NCBI RefSeq assembly: GCF_000331305.1
Contig: NZ_KB217478.1
Span: 4,614,296-4,678,295, forward strand
DNA from: Calothrix sp. PCC 7103
GTDB taxonomy: Bacteria; Cyanobacteriota; Cyanobacteriia; Cyanobacteriales; Nostocaceae
DNA: 64,000 nucleotides
Direction: 5' to 3'
In this document: positions 18,639-27,213 of the stretch, one piece after another
How positions within the stretch are numbered: position 1 is the stretch's first letter
Layout: the number at the start of each line of letters is the position of its first letter
Notes under the pieces: generated by a model
Seen by the model: the letters and a program-made list of their open reading frames with translations, nothing else
Databases searched by the model: none
Told to the model about the DNA's origin: nothing
Made by a program: the position numbers and the translations under genes

Positions 18639-18942
18639 TTTAAAAGTTATATTAATAATTCTTCATTAAAATAATTTGTTAATGAACATATAGTATAAAT
18701 AATTACATTAAAACTATACTGTATAAAAAGCCATAATAGTATGTAGTACAAAAAAACGCTATAGTAAATTAGTAACATAAAATATATTAAAACTGATTTT
18801 AAGAAACCGGGTTTCTCGGATTTTGATAGTATTGCGGCGCCACAGGTTGAGATTTTTGAAGTAACATGCCTGAAGAAAGATATATTAAGAGATATAATTT
18901 TGCCACAATTAAATAAATCATAGCTGTCGTGGAGGTGTTGCA
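18639..18942. other. Intergenic region between divergent genes
   Basis: AT-rich non-coding sequence with a dispersed palindrome at 18802-18816 and one GGCGCC (18836). A strong ribosome binding site (GGAGGTG) stands just before the next gene. No gene is called here. Confidence 0.55.
18802..18816. repeat. Dispersed palindrome AGAAACC-N-GGTTTCT
   Basis: Identical to the copies at 912-926 and 39026-39040. Confidence 0.75.
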
Positions 18943-19872
18943 ATGAAGGAAAGCGTTAGAATCGTATCGCTAATCCCTAGTGGTACGGAGATACTGGCTT
19001 CACTCGGACTTACAGATAAAATTGTTGGCAGGTCTCACGAGTGCGACTATCCAGAAGAAGTTCAAAATCTTCCTGTTTGCACCCAAGCACGACTGAATAC
19101 AAATGCTCAGAGTCAAGAGATTCACTCAGAAGTCAATAATTTGCTACAAAATGCTTTGAGTATTTACCAAATTAAAACAGATATTTTAGAGAAATTACAG
19201 CCTACCCACATTGTGACTCAAGACCAATGTGATGTTTGTGCTGTCAGTTTGAACGATGTAGAAAAAGCAGTTGCAAATTTAACTAATAGTCCACCAAAAA
19301 TTATTTCGCTACAACCCAATGTTCTTAAAGATGTTTGGAGTGATATTGAAAATGTAGGACATGTGTTCGATGTCGATTCGCTCAAAGTTATTGAGAATTT
19401 AGAAGCGCGCGTCAAAATAGTTCAACAACGTACCAAAGGTCTTTCTGCGACTGAAGTGTTACCAAGTGTGGCATGTATTGAATGGACAGACCCACTAATG
19501 GTAGCTGCAAACTGGATTCCTGAATTAGTTGAATTAGCTGGTGGAAAACCCTTGTTTGGTGTAACGGGTCAAGACTCAACTCAGCTCAAGTGGGAGAATT
19601 TGATAGGAAGTAACCCAGATATAGTTGTTTTCATGCCTTGTGGATTTGATTTGAATCGAACTCGAACAGAAGCGCAGCTACTTACAAGTCGTCCCGAATG
19701 GCAAAAATTACATTGTGCGAAATCAGGAAGAGTATATATTACAGATGGAAATGCTTACTTCAACCGTCCTGGTCCAAGGTTAGTTGAGTCGTTAGAAGTT
19801 CTAGCTGAAATATTACACCCAGAAATATTCCAATATGGCTATAAAGGAAAAGCTTGGGACGTATTAGAGTAA
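18943..19872 (+). CDS. Cobalamin-binding-type periplasmic binding protein (BtuF-like)
   Basis: A 309-residue protein of the BtuF/FhuD-like periplasmic-binding family (PF01497 type). It opens with RIVSLIPSGTEILASLGL and has the GRSHECDYP motif, a VTQDQCDVCAVS segment and the C-terminal NAYFNRPGPRLVESLEVLAEILHP signature, as in cobalamin-binding homologues. No signal peptide precedes the domain, so export is doubtful; a cytoplasmic corrinoid-related role is possible. The start is well supported by GGAGGTG seven bases before the ATG. No ABC transporter genes are adjacent. Confidence 0.82.
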   Translation: MKESVRIVSLIPSGTEILASLGLTDKIVGRSHECDYPEEVQNLPVCTQARLNTNAQSQEIHSEVNNLLQNALSIYQIKTDILEKLQPTHIVTQDQCDVCAVSLNDVEKAVANLTNSPPKIISLQPNVLKDVWSDIENVGHVFDVDSLKVIENLEARVKIVQQRTKGLSATEVLPSVACIEWTDPLMVAANWIPELVELAGGKPLFGVTGQDSTQLKWENLIGSNPDIVVFMPCGFDLNRTRTEAQLLTSRPEWQKLHCAKSGRVYITDGNAYFNRPGPRLVESLEVLAEILHPEIFQYGYKGKAWDVLE

Positions 19873-19929
19873 ACGCAAGTTGGTTACGTGCTTCGCGTAA
19901 CCCAACAATTAACTCTTAACTCCTAACTT

Positions 19930-20238
19930 TTAACTTAAGTTTTGACTAACTGCTGCGGTATTGACCCATTCAATTAAAGGTTTTAAGTTATTTGGAACAG
20001 CGGATTCACCGACACTTACAGTGTGAGTTTCTCCGTTGTTTTCTACTGTTAAACGATAAAAAAAACTATCTGGCTTAGGGGAAGATGAATCAATATAATC
20101 AGGCAAGTTATAAAAATCTGAGTCTTGCAGTAGTTGCGGAAGTTGCTTTGCTGTTTCTTGGGGAATAGCTGTTGTATCAACTTTTGTGGTTTTTGACATA
20201 CCAGCGAAGCCACCAGTACGCTCTAAATAAACTCGCAT
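19930..20238 (-). CDS. Emfourin-like M4 protease inhibitor
   Basis: A 102-residue protein resembling emfourin, the proteinaceous inhibitor of protealysin. The features seen are the MRVYLERTGGFAG start, the spacing DSDFYNLPDYI, and the FYRLTVENNGETHTVSVGE strand, followed by a LKPLIEWV helix. It lies 107 bases downstream of, and co-directional with, an M4 metallopeptidase of the protealysin type, the arrangement reported for this pair in Serratia. Both are expected in the cytoplasm, since neither has a signal peptide. The context strongly supports the call. Confidence 0.85.
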   Translation of the reverse strand: MRVYLERTGGFAGMSKTTKVDTTAIPQETAKQLPQLLQDSDFYNLPDYIDSSSPKPDSFFYRLTVENNGETHTVSVGESAVPNNLKPLIEWVNTAAVSQNLS

Positions 20239-20345
20239 ATTATATAATGACGTTGTTTTATGATAAAAAACTGGGAAGATAGCTTCATTATCTCCCAGCT
20301 AAATAACACAAAGCAAACACAATAATAAAATTTAGCAATTCCGAT

Positions 20346-21437
20346 TTATTTTAGAGATACACCTACTTGTTCCCATGCATTTTGTACAGCTTTTTGTTCG
20401 TTACTGCCTTCTCCATAAAGTTCTCCTGCAACTTGTGATATTAGAAGTGCTGCACTTTTAAAATCTGAACTTGAACGAAGACGGTCACGCAAAGCGATAT
20501 ACCAAATTTTTCCTGCTTTTTCCCAAGCATAACCACCAATAGCTGTTGCGGCTAAATAAAATGCTCTGTTAGGAATTCCAGAATTAATATGTACTCCACC
20601 GTTATCTTTGACACCAGAGTAAAGGTCTTTATAGTGGGCAGGTTGGGGGTCTTTGCCTAAAACTGGGTCATCATAAGCTGTTCCAGGTTCTTTCATCGAG
20701 CGAATACCAACACCCTTAACTTTTTCGGTAAATAAACCTTCACCAATAATCCAATCTGCTTGGTCTGTGGTTTGTTTTTTCACCCATTGTTTAACTAAGG
20801 CGCCAAAAACATCTGACATTGACTCATTCAAGGCGCCTGATTCACCAAAATACTTGAGACTAGCTTCATACTGCGTTACACCATGCGTTAGCTCATGAGC
20901 TATAACATCTATACATTTAGTAAAACGCTGAAACATTTCGCCATCACCATCACCATACACCATTTGGTCGCCATTCCAAAAAGCGTTATCATACTTTACG
21001 CCATAGTGTACAGTTGAATCAAGCCGTAAACCTTTATCATCAATCGAGTTACGTTCTAATACTTCGTAGAAAAAATCATAAGTCGAACCTGCTGAGTCAT
21101 ATGCTTCGTTTACTGCTTCGTCGCTACTTGGTGGGTCTCCTTCTCCACGTACCAGTTTACCTGGAAGTAGTTGCATTGTCGCTGCATCAAATATAGTGCG
21201 ACGTTTTTCTCCTGGTGATACTGCAAAATTAACTTTACCAACAACTCGGCGCCGTCCACGAAATTCTGATGATAAATTTAATGTGTGAAATGCCCAGTCA
21301 CGCATTTGCTCACTACCATTAATCACTAAATTTTCCAGCATGTGTGGTGGAACAACACAGTAGATAGAGCAATATGTATTATTTTTATGCTTTTGGCACC
21401 CAATCCAACCAAATCCTAATTTTTTACTTTTAGCCAT
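20346..21437 (-). CDS. M4 metallopeptidase, protealysin-like
   Basis: A 363-residue zinc metallopeptidase of the thermolysin family. Zinc ligands are His181 and His185 in HELTH and Glu204 in GALNESMSD; Glu182 is the catalytic base. The GGVHINSGIPNRAFYLAA segment carries the family's HxxSGIxN motif. There is no signal peptide. The short N-terminal propeptide has a CVVPPHMLENL segment, matching the PPxxL motif of protealysin-like precursors rather than the long thermolysin propeptide. It precedes an emfourin-like inhibitor gene on the same strand. Protealysins act on intracellular or host proteins after release. Confidence 0.93.
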   Translation of the reverse strand: MAKSKKLGFGWIGCQKHKNNTYCSIYCVVPPHMLENLVINGSEQMRDWAFHTLNLSSEFRGRRRVVGKVNFAVSPGEKRRTIFDAATMQLLPGKLVRGEGDPPSSDEAVNEAYDSAGSTYDFFYEVLERNSIDDKGLRLDSTVHYGVKYDNAFWNGDQMVYGDGDGEMFQRFTKCIDVIAHELTHGVTQYEASLKYFGESGALNESMSDVFGALVKQWVKKQTTDQADWIIGEGLFTEKVKGVGIRSMKEPGTAYDDPVLGKDPQPAHYKDLYSGVKDNGGVHINSGIPNRAFYLAATAIGGYAWEKAGKIWYIALRDRLRSSSDFKSAALLISQVAGELYGEGSNEQKAVQNAWEQVGVSLK

Positions 21438-21576
21438 TTGATTAAATTCTCCTTACAATCCAAACTAAATTAACAGCCTGATTTTAGGCACAGGTGTCGC
21501 CTAATACCAAGCTTCGGTTAGAAAACGTAATTATAAACTTGACCTTAACTGAGTGCTTGGGGGTCAGACCCATCAT

Positions 21577-21646
21577 AAACCCGGTTTCTGATGAATTATA
21601 TTACTATTACTATAGAATTTTAATTTCTCATCAAGAAACCGGGTTT
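21577..21646. terminator. Long hairpin built from two dispersed palindromes
   Basis: AAACCCGGTTTCTGATGA (21577 onward) pairs with TCATCAAGAAACCGGGTTT (ending 21646). The hairpin lies just beyond the 3' end of the EAL gene (21654), so it may terminate that gene. Its arms carry the same core as the palindromes at 912, 18802 and 39026. Confidence 0.6.
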
Positions 21647-21653
21647 TTATGCT

Positions 21654-23159
21654 TCAATCACGTAAAAGCCTTTTCTTCAAATCATCATATTTATCTTGAC
21701 TAAGACGATATACCTCTGGTTGAGGTTTTCCAACTAAATGCCCTTGGATATAACTAACACCAACTTCTCTAAGTGAGCGTAAACTAATAGGTGTAGTTTC
21801 ATCAATTCCTTCGACAATAACTTTAGCTGGGTTCAAATTATTTGCTCCAACTAAATCGTGAACAAAGCGGATAATAATATCGCTGGAATGATTATAAATA
21901 AGCTCACGGTCAATTTTAACATGGGATGGATTTAAACCTGCTAATCTAGACACAGAAGCATAACCAACACCAAAATCATCGATGGCAAATCTAATTTTCA
22001 GTTTGCTTACATATTCTAGTAATTGTTTTTTAAAGTTTTGAAGGGGATTTTTTAATCTTATTCCATCCGCAAATTGTGGTAAATCTGTTTTCTCAGAAAT
22101 TTCTAAAACTAAATTTCTTGGAGATATTATTTTATCTTTAATGACTTTTCTTACAGTTTCAAAGTATTCCATTCGCATTAACGACTCTGGGTAAACATTT
22201 ACTGATAAAGGAACAACATCACCTGCACGTCTTTGCACTGATTTTCTAGCATGACGATAACGTTCTGTTGCGACATCTAAAAAATGCTGGTCAAGCGCAA
22301 CAGTGAAATTAGAACCCCATAGTTCCGCTGCTGTAAATAAATCTGAAGGCGCCGTATGATTAATTGGATTGCGTGCTAAAGCCTCCCAACCACTTATAAA
22401 TAAGTCCTCTGGTTCAATATGTAAAACTGGCTCAAAATACATGACCATTTGTTTTAATCGCTGACTAAATAAGTCAAATCTTTTATGATATAATGATGAT
22501 GATACAAAGCCATAATTAAACTTTAAGCTATCTAATATATTTGCTTCAATCAGTTCAACTTCGTTATATAATAAACTAGCTTGATAAAAACTAGAAATAA
22601 TTTTACCGAATACTTCTGTTAAATATTCAGATATAACTAATCCACAGACTACCATTATTTCTGTTTTAGGTACTAGTTTAATCGGTAATGCTATAAATAC
22701 TTTTGAGGCACCTTGATTGTCATTATACTTACTGTATATGCCGAATTGGGCTGGATTAAAAATATACTCGTTATTAATTACGGGTAAAATGCTATGGATT
22801 ACAACATCTTCACAATCTTTTGCTTTTATCTCAGTAGAATCACTTTGTGACTTAACACCCCAAGTTGATTCATGATTTTCAAGTATAAAACAATTGGAGG
22901 CGCCGGAAGCAGCAACAATAGCATTAAGAACTGTAATTGATGCACTCGAATGGGCATTCGATTTAAATTTAACAATTAATTTATCAATAAAGTCTTCGTA
23001 ATACTCTAGATGGCTATGTAAATATTTAGCTTGCTGGTTAAAAATACTTACCTCTTCTGATTCGTCAAGAAAGTTTAACCTTATATTACCCAAATACTGT
23101 TTATCTGTAGACTGTTGAGAATGTTGCAATTGAGTCATACTTTTTATAAGTGCTAGCAC
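21654..23159 (-). CDS. EAL-domain cyclic-di-GMP phosphodiesterase
   Basis: A 501-residue protein with a GAF-like N-terminal sensor region (about 20-205) and an intact EAL domain (about 235-495). The motifs are complete: EAL at 259-261, Asn321 in NVYPESL, Glu353 in LEISEK, DDFG at 394-397, Lys415 in KIDREL, Glu450 in VEGID and the QG of IQGHLVG. It should therefore hydrolyse cyclic di-GMP. No GGDEF domain is present. A later start at Met8 (MTQL) is possible. A strong hairpin follows its stop. Confidence 0.92.
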   Translation of the reverse strand: MLALIKSMTQLQHSQQSTDKQYLGNIRLNFLDESEEVSIFNQQAKYLHSHLEYYEDFIDKLIVKFKSNAHSSASITVLNAIVAASGASNCFILENHESTWGVKSQSDSTEIKAKDCEDVVIHSILPVINNEYIFNPAQFGIYSKYNDNQGASKVFIALPIKLVPKTEIMVVCGLVISEYLTEVFGKIISSFYQASLLYNEVELIEANILDSLKFNYGFVSSSLYHKRFDLFSQRLKQMVMYFEPVLHIEPEDLFISGWEALARNPINHTAPSDLFTAAELWGSNFTVALDQHFLDVATERYRHARKSVQRRAGDVVPLSVNVYPESLMRMEYFETVRKVIKDKIISPRNLVLEISEKTDLPQFADGIRLKNPLQNFKKQLLEYVSKLKIRFAIDDFGVGYASVSRLAGLNPSHVKIDRELIYNHSSDIIIRFVHDLVGANNLNPAKVIVEGIDETTPISLRSLREVGVSYIQGHLVGKPQPEVYRLSQDKYDDLKKRLLRD

Positions 23160-23519
23160 TATTTTATACTATCTCTCTTAATTAACACAGGAAACGTAAG
23201 GGGTAAAGTATCACTTGAAAGAATCTACTTAATAGAAAAATTAAACCTATCGCCATAAAACGTACTTAGTTGTAATAACATCTTATCTTGTTAAGTTTGA
23301 ATTAAACTTGAATAACTTTGCTTCCAAAAAAGCAATAATATGTAATCTTATTTGAATCAAAAATTTACAATTTGAGTTTGTAATCTCAATTATGGTTTAT
23401 TCCAGATTTTAGCTTTATGTACAGTAAAGATACAGACAGAACGAATTAGAATTACAATTCATCAAGGTCTAATTTGTTTATTGCTACCTTAACAATGAAA
23501 TAACGGTAAACACGTTAGG

Positions 23520-24101
23520 AAAGATTGGAAAGCAGGTGACATAATCAAAGTCAAAAGAAAGGGCAGAACGTCTGTATTATGTGCGTGTAAAGAAAGCGGC
23601 GAAAACACTAGTATTTATTCCATTTGGGGGCAAAGAAACAAGCTTTAGTCCTAAAAATACTAAACCTGTTCATCGGTCTAACGGATACCAATATTTTTTT
23701 ACTACTATTGACCCCGAATTACTCCAAAAAATCGCCACCTAATAATACGGGAGAATTACCAGAGAGCTAATAACAGGACAGAAGTAGCTGCTGAAGTTGC
23801 CTCAAATCTAGAAGTCAAGTTTCTAAGCTTGCGGAATGAATTTATTAATTTCCATCGTACTCAAATAGAAGAAATCTTACTAATTTTCACTTACATCAGA
23901 GCTATAAATAATATTATCAAAAATCCTGATAGATTACTTAGCCACGCGGTGGGCTTGAGTTGGGAACATATATCCAGTGACCTAAAAATGATTACTTTTC
24001 AAGATGCTATTGTATCTGCTTCAGGAAATTTAATAAAGAAGAGATTGAAAATAAAGACGTTCAGAAGTTTTCTTGTAATCAACAACTTCAAGATTTACTA
24101 A
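23520..24101 (+). pseudogene. Decayed coding sequence, family unknown
   Basis: Short protein-like stretches in different frames follow each other on the + strand: one starts WKAGDIIKVKRKGR (about 23530), the next reads PVHRSNGYQYFF (about 23665), and a third runs from about 23770 to a stop at 24101. Each is interrupted by stops or frame changes. The impression is of a gene broken by several frameshifts. I cannot name the family. The rest of 23160-24269 shows nothing. Confidence 0.3.
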
Positions 24102-24269
24102 GTAGTATAAAACCTAATGATAAACTAGAGGGAATAGTTTTCAAATCATTAGATACTTAGCATCTAGCTACAACTATTTGAGATAGTTCGTTTTACATAG
24201 ATTTTAAGTAGAATAATACACAGGCAAGATTCCTGTGCTAAAAAATACGTAAACATACTATATAAATAC

Positions 24270-24355
24270 GGAGAGAGAGGGATTCGAACCCTCGTTAAAG
24301 TTTCCTCTAAACAACATTTCCAGTGTTGCGCCTTCAACCACTCGGCCATCTCTCC
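24270..24355 (-). tRNA. tRNA-Ser (anticodon GGA)
   Basis: The minus strand reads as a class II tRNA of 86 bases. Acceptor arms GGAGAGA and TCTCTCC pair, the anticodon stem-loop is CAACA-CTGGAAA-TGTTG, giving anticodon GGA, and a variable arm and the T-loop GGTTCGAATCC follow. CCA is not encoded. Confidence 0.95.
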
Positions 24356-24460
24356 AGATGTCACAAGTTATTACTATACAATTGAAATTGAAAAACTGCA
24401 ATAATATTTTGACAGAAATATAAAAATTCTTGCTCGAATCGATTAGAACCTAAAATAACA

Positions 24461-24829
24461 ATGTCGCAAAAACACACCATTACGGTACATGACCGCCAAA
24501 AAGGCGTTACTCATACCTTTCAGGTTCCCGATGACCGTTATATTCTTCACACTGCTGAACATCAGGGTAACTCGCTGCCGTTTTCTTGTCGTAACGGCGC
24601 CTGTACAACTTGTGCAGTGCGTGTATTATCAGGAGATATTCATCAGCCAGAGGCAATAGGTTTGTCGCCGGAGCTACAAAACAAAGGTTATGCTTTGTTA
24701 TGTGTTAGCTATGCACGTTCTGATTTGGAAGTTGAAACTCAAGATGAGGATGAGGTATATGAGCTTCAATTTGGACGCTTCTTTGCCAAAGGTAAAGTAC
24801 GTGCAGGTTTACCCTTAGATGAAGACTAG
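24461..24829 (+). CDS. Plant-type [2Fe-2S] ferredoxin with C-terminal extension
   Basis: A 122-residue soluble ferredoxin. The cluster ligands are Cys43, Cys48, Cys51 and Cys81 (C-x4-C-x2-C-x29-C). Compared with photosynthetic PetF it has an extended C-terminus (about residues 95-122, with VYELQFGRFFAKGKV and an acidic end), which resembles the FdC-type ferredoxins of cyanobacteria and plastids. It is an electron carrier, but the partner is unknown. It is the first gene of a tightly spaced run; the next gene starts 5 bases after its stop. Confidence 0.9.
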   Translation: MSQKHTITVHDRQKGVTHTFQVPDDRYILHTAEHQGNSLPFSCRNGACTTCAVRVLSGDIHQPEAIGLSPELQNKGYALLCVSYARSDLEVETQDEDEVYELQFGRFFAKGKVRAGLPLDED

Positions 24830-24834
24830 TACGC

Positions 24835-25359
24835 ATGAATATTATTAAAAGATTACTTTTTGTTTGCCTTTTGCTTTTGGTTGTAGGATGTCAGCCAGAG
24901 AAAAAAGCTGAAAGTACCCCAATACAGGTTAGAGTTGTACGGGTGGTTAGCGGACAAACTTTTGAAGTATTGGGAATGGGGGAACAGCCGAATTTGATTT
25001 CTCAAGTTCGTTTGATAGGTATTGATGCTCCCGACTTGCGTCAGCGTCCTTGGGGAAGTAATGCTAAGGAACATTTTGAGGCGTTGATTGGTGAGGCACC
25101 TGTCAATTTAGAATTTGATATTGAAGCGAAAGATAAGATTGGTCGTGTTCTTGCTTACGTATGGAAGGATAAAATCTTGCTGAACGAGCAAATGATTAAA
25201 GATGGTCATGCTTTATATGCTCCACGCTTCCCAAACCATAAATATGACTTAAAACTCGAACGCGCTCAACAATGGTCACGATTAATGGGACTTGGCATTT
25301 GGAACCCCGAAAAGCCTCTGCGTACTTCTCCATCTGAATTTAGGCGTGCTAATAGATAA
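24835..25359 (+). CDS. Staphylococcal-nuclease-like lipoprotein
   Basis: A 174-residue protein with a lipoprotein signal peptide (hydrophobic residues 7-18, lipobox VVGC with Cys19). The mature domain is SNase-like (thermonuclease fold): VVSGQTFEVLG, the RLIGIDAPDLRQ strand with its conserved Arg and Asp, and DKIGRVLAYVWKD with another conserved Arg. Expected to be anchored on the outer face of the cytoplasmic membrane. Whether the nuclease activity is intact cannot be judged from the reading alone. It sits between the ferredoxin and phosphatase genes with spacings of 5 and 2 bases, so all three are probably co-transcribed. Confidence 0.82.
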   Translation: MNIIKRLLFVCLLLLVVGCQPEKKAESTPIQVRVVRVVSGQTFEVLGMGEQPNLISQVRLIGIDAPDLRQRPWGSNAKEHFEALIGEAPVNLEFDIEAKDKIGRVLAYVWKDKILLNEQMIKDGHALYAPRFPNHKYDLKLERAQQWSRLMGLGIWNPEKPLRTSPSEFRRANR

Positions 25360-25361
25360 TT

Positions 25362-26171
25362 ATGAAAGATTTACAGACTTTTCTTGATATTGCTACAGAA
25401 GCGGCACTCTCTGGTGGCGCAGTTTTACAATCTTTTCTAGGTAAAATTGAGGATTCAGTTGTTGAAAAAGGGCGCCCAGGTGATTTAGTTACTGCTGCTG
25501 ATAAAGCTGCTGAAAATGTTATACTGGAACATTTTCAGCGTCATTTACCCGAACATGGGATTCTTTCAGAAGAGTCTGGGGAATTGGGAAATCAAAAGGA
25601 TAAGTATCTTTGGGCAATTGACCCCCTTGATGGTACAACTAACTTTGCTCATCAATATCCCATGTTCGCTGTTTCAATTGGGCTTTTAGTTGATGGTGTA
25701 CCTGAAGTTGGCGTAATTTATGACCCGTGGCATAATGAACTGTTTCGTGCGGGTACTGGTTTAGGAGCGACGCGCAACCGTCATCCAATTCGGGTTTCTA
25801 ACACTTCGGAATTGAGTAAAAGTTTATTAGTAACTGGTTTTGCTTATGACCGTCGTGAAACTACTGATAATAACTATGCAGAGTTTTGTCACTTTACTCA
25901 CTTGACTCAGGGTGTTAGGCGTAGTGGCGCCGCTTCCATTGATTTAGCATACGTAGCCTGCGGACGTGTTGACGGTTACTGGGAACGTGGTTTGTCACCT
26001 TGGGATATGGTGGCGGGTGTGGCTATATTGCGTGAGGCTGGAGGAAAGGTTACAGCGTATGATGGTTCAGAGTTCAAAGTCCTGTCTGGAAGGATTCTTG
26101 CCACTAACGGTCGTATACATGATGCAATGAGTGATTCGCTTAAGAAGGCGCCTGCTTTATCCGCATGGTAG
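25362..26171 (+). CDS. Inositol monophosphatase family protein
   Basis: A 269-residue Mg-dependent phosphatase of the inositol monophosphatase family. The metal-binding motifs are complete: ILSEESG (about 67-73), WAIDPLDGTTNF (about 84-95) and the C-terminal WDMVAGVAILREAGG (about 217-231). In cyanobacteria members of this family may act on inositol phosphate, histidinol phosphate or related substrates; I cannot distinguish these from sequence. It starts two bases after the nuclease-like gene. A hisZ gene lies 1 kb downstream in the same orientation, which keeps a histidinol-phosphatase role open but unproved. Confidence 0.88.
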   Translation: MKDLQTFLDIATEAALSGGAVLQSFLGKIEDSVVEKGRPGDLVTAADKAAENVILEHFQRHLPEHGILSEESGELGNQKDKYLWAIDPLDGTTNFAHQYPMFAVSIGLLVDGVPEVGVIYDPWHNELFRAGTGLGATRNRHPIRVSNTSELSKSLLVTGFAYDRRETTDNNYAEFCHFTHLTQGVRRSGAASIDLAYVACGRVDGYWERGLSPWDMVAGVAILREAGGKVTAYDGSEFKVLSGRILATNGRIHDAMSDSLKKAPALSAW

Positions 26172-26256
26172 CTATAACTCATGTCAAATTTATAGCCATT
26201 TTAGAGAAGGGAAGTAAACTAGAAAGATTAATGTAAACTTTTTCTTATGGCGCTAT

Positions 26257-27210
26257 ATGTCTATAAAAATAGAACGTGGTTTATTTAAATTTGACTCTAT
26301 AGACTACCATGCTGTATTGTGCGTTCCGGTTGATGCAGATGTTAAAGAGATTCGTAAACGATACTTAAACATTGCACGACGGTTGCACCCAGATAGCTGT
26401 GCATCTGCTAATGCTGAAGAAAAGCAATTAGCAAGTGAGTTACTGTCGAAGCTGGTAAATCCTGCTTACGAAAAATTATCACAAGAACGAACTCGGACTG
26501 AGTACATGGTTGTGCTATCGCAGATAGGTAAGCGTTTAGTGCAAGAATCTGCTTCTGTTGATTTGAGTAGCGACCCAGCACGTCAACTTGCAGGTTCTCC
26601 CAACGTTGAACAACTGTATAGAACAATGATATTAAAAATCGCCGAAACTCAATATGATTCATTAACTAAAGCTGTACAGATTATTGGTTATATCAGCGAG
26701 CTAAATTTAGTATATTTAATGAGGACTGCGGGTAAAAAATTTGATAAGGCGCCAGCACCACCGACAGCGTCAAATAAAGTTACTAATAAGAATAGTGAAA
26801 ATACGGGTACTACAATTTTGCAAAGTGCTGCAACTAAAGAAGAAGCAAGCATTAATAATTATTTGCGTCGTGCCCAAGAGTTAATGATGAAGAATCAATT
26901 CGCACAAGCAAGGGTAGAACTTCAAGACGCAATTAAACTTGCTCCAAATAATAGTCGCTGTCATAGCTTGATCGGAGTGGTCTATTTAAAGCAAAATCAA
27001 ACAACAATGGCGAAAGTCCATTTTGACCGTGCCTTGCAGTTAGACCCGAATGACCAAATGGCATGTGAGGGTAAACGCAAAATCGAACAAGTTATGGGGC
27101 AGAAATCTGGGACAGCGGTAAAAACAGCACCGTCAGTTCAGGCTTCTAAGCAACCAGAAAAGTCCGGTGGCGGTTTGTTTGGTGGTTTGTTTGGTGGGAA
27201 GAAAAAATAA
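26257..27210 (+). CDS. J-domain protein with TPR repeats
   Basis: A 317-residue protein. Residues 15-80 form a J-domain with the HPD motif at 44-46 (RRLHPDSC), needed to stimulate Hsp70 ATPase. A linker rich in Thr, Ala and Lys follows, then two or three TPR units (about 200-275; RAQELMMKNQFAQARVEL and LIGVVYLKQNQTTMAKVHF). The C-terminus is glycine-rich, GGGLFGGLFGGKKK. There is no zinc-finger or substrate-binding domain of DnaJ, so it is a type III co-chaperone. It starts about 85 bases after the phosphatase gene and 3 bases before hisZ. Confidence 0.88.
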   Translation: MSIKIERGLFKFDSIDYHAVLCVPVDADVKEIRKRYLNIARRLHPDSCASANAEEKQLASELLSKLVNPAYEKLSQERTRTEYMVVLSQIGKRLVQESASVDLSSDPARQLAGSPNVEQLYRTMILKIAETQYDSLTKAVQIIGYISELNLVYLMRTAGKKFDKAPAPPTASNKVTNKNSENTGTTILQSAATKEEASINNYLRRAQELMMKNQFAQARVELQDAIKLAPNNSRCHSLIGVVYLKQNQTTMAKVHFDRALQLDPNDQMACEGKRKIEQVMGQKSGTAVKTAPSVQASKQPEKSGGGLFGGLFGGKKK

Positions 27211-27213
27211 TTT

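Noticed and set aside
18647-18943. 98-codon minus-strand frame upstream of the BtuF-like gene
   Set aside because: Low-complexity AT-rich composition, overlap with the promoter region and a dispersed palindrome, and no recognisable motif.
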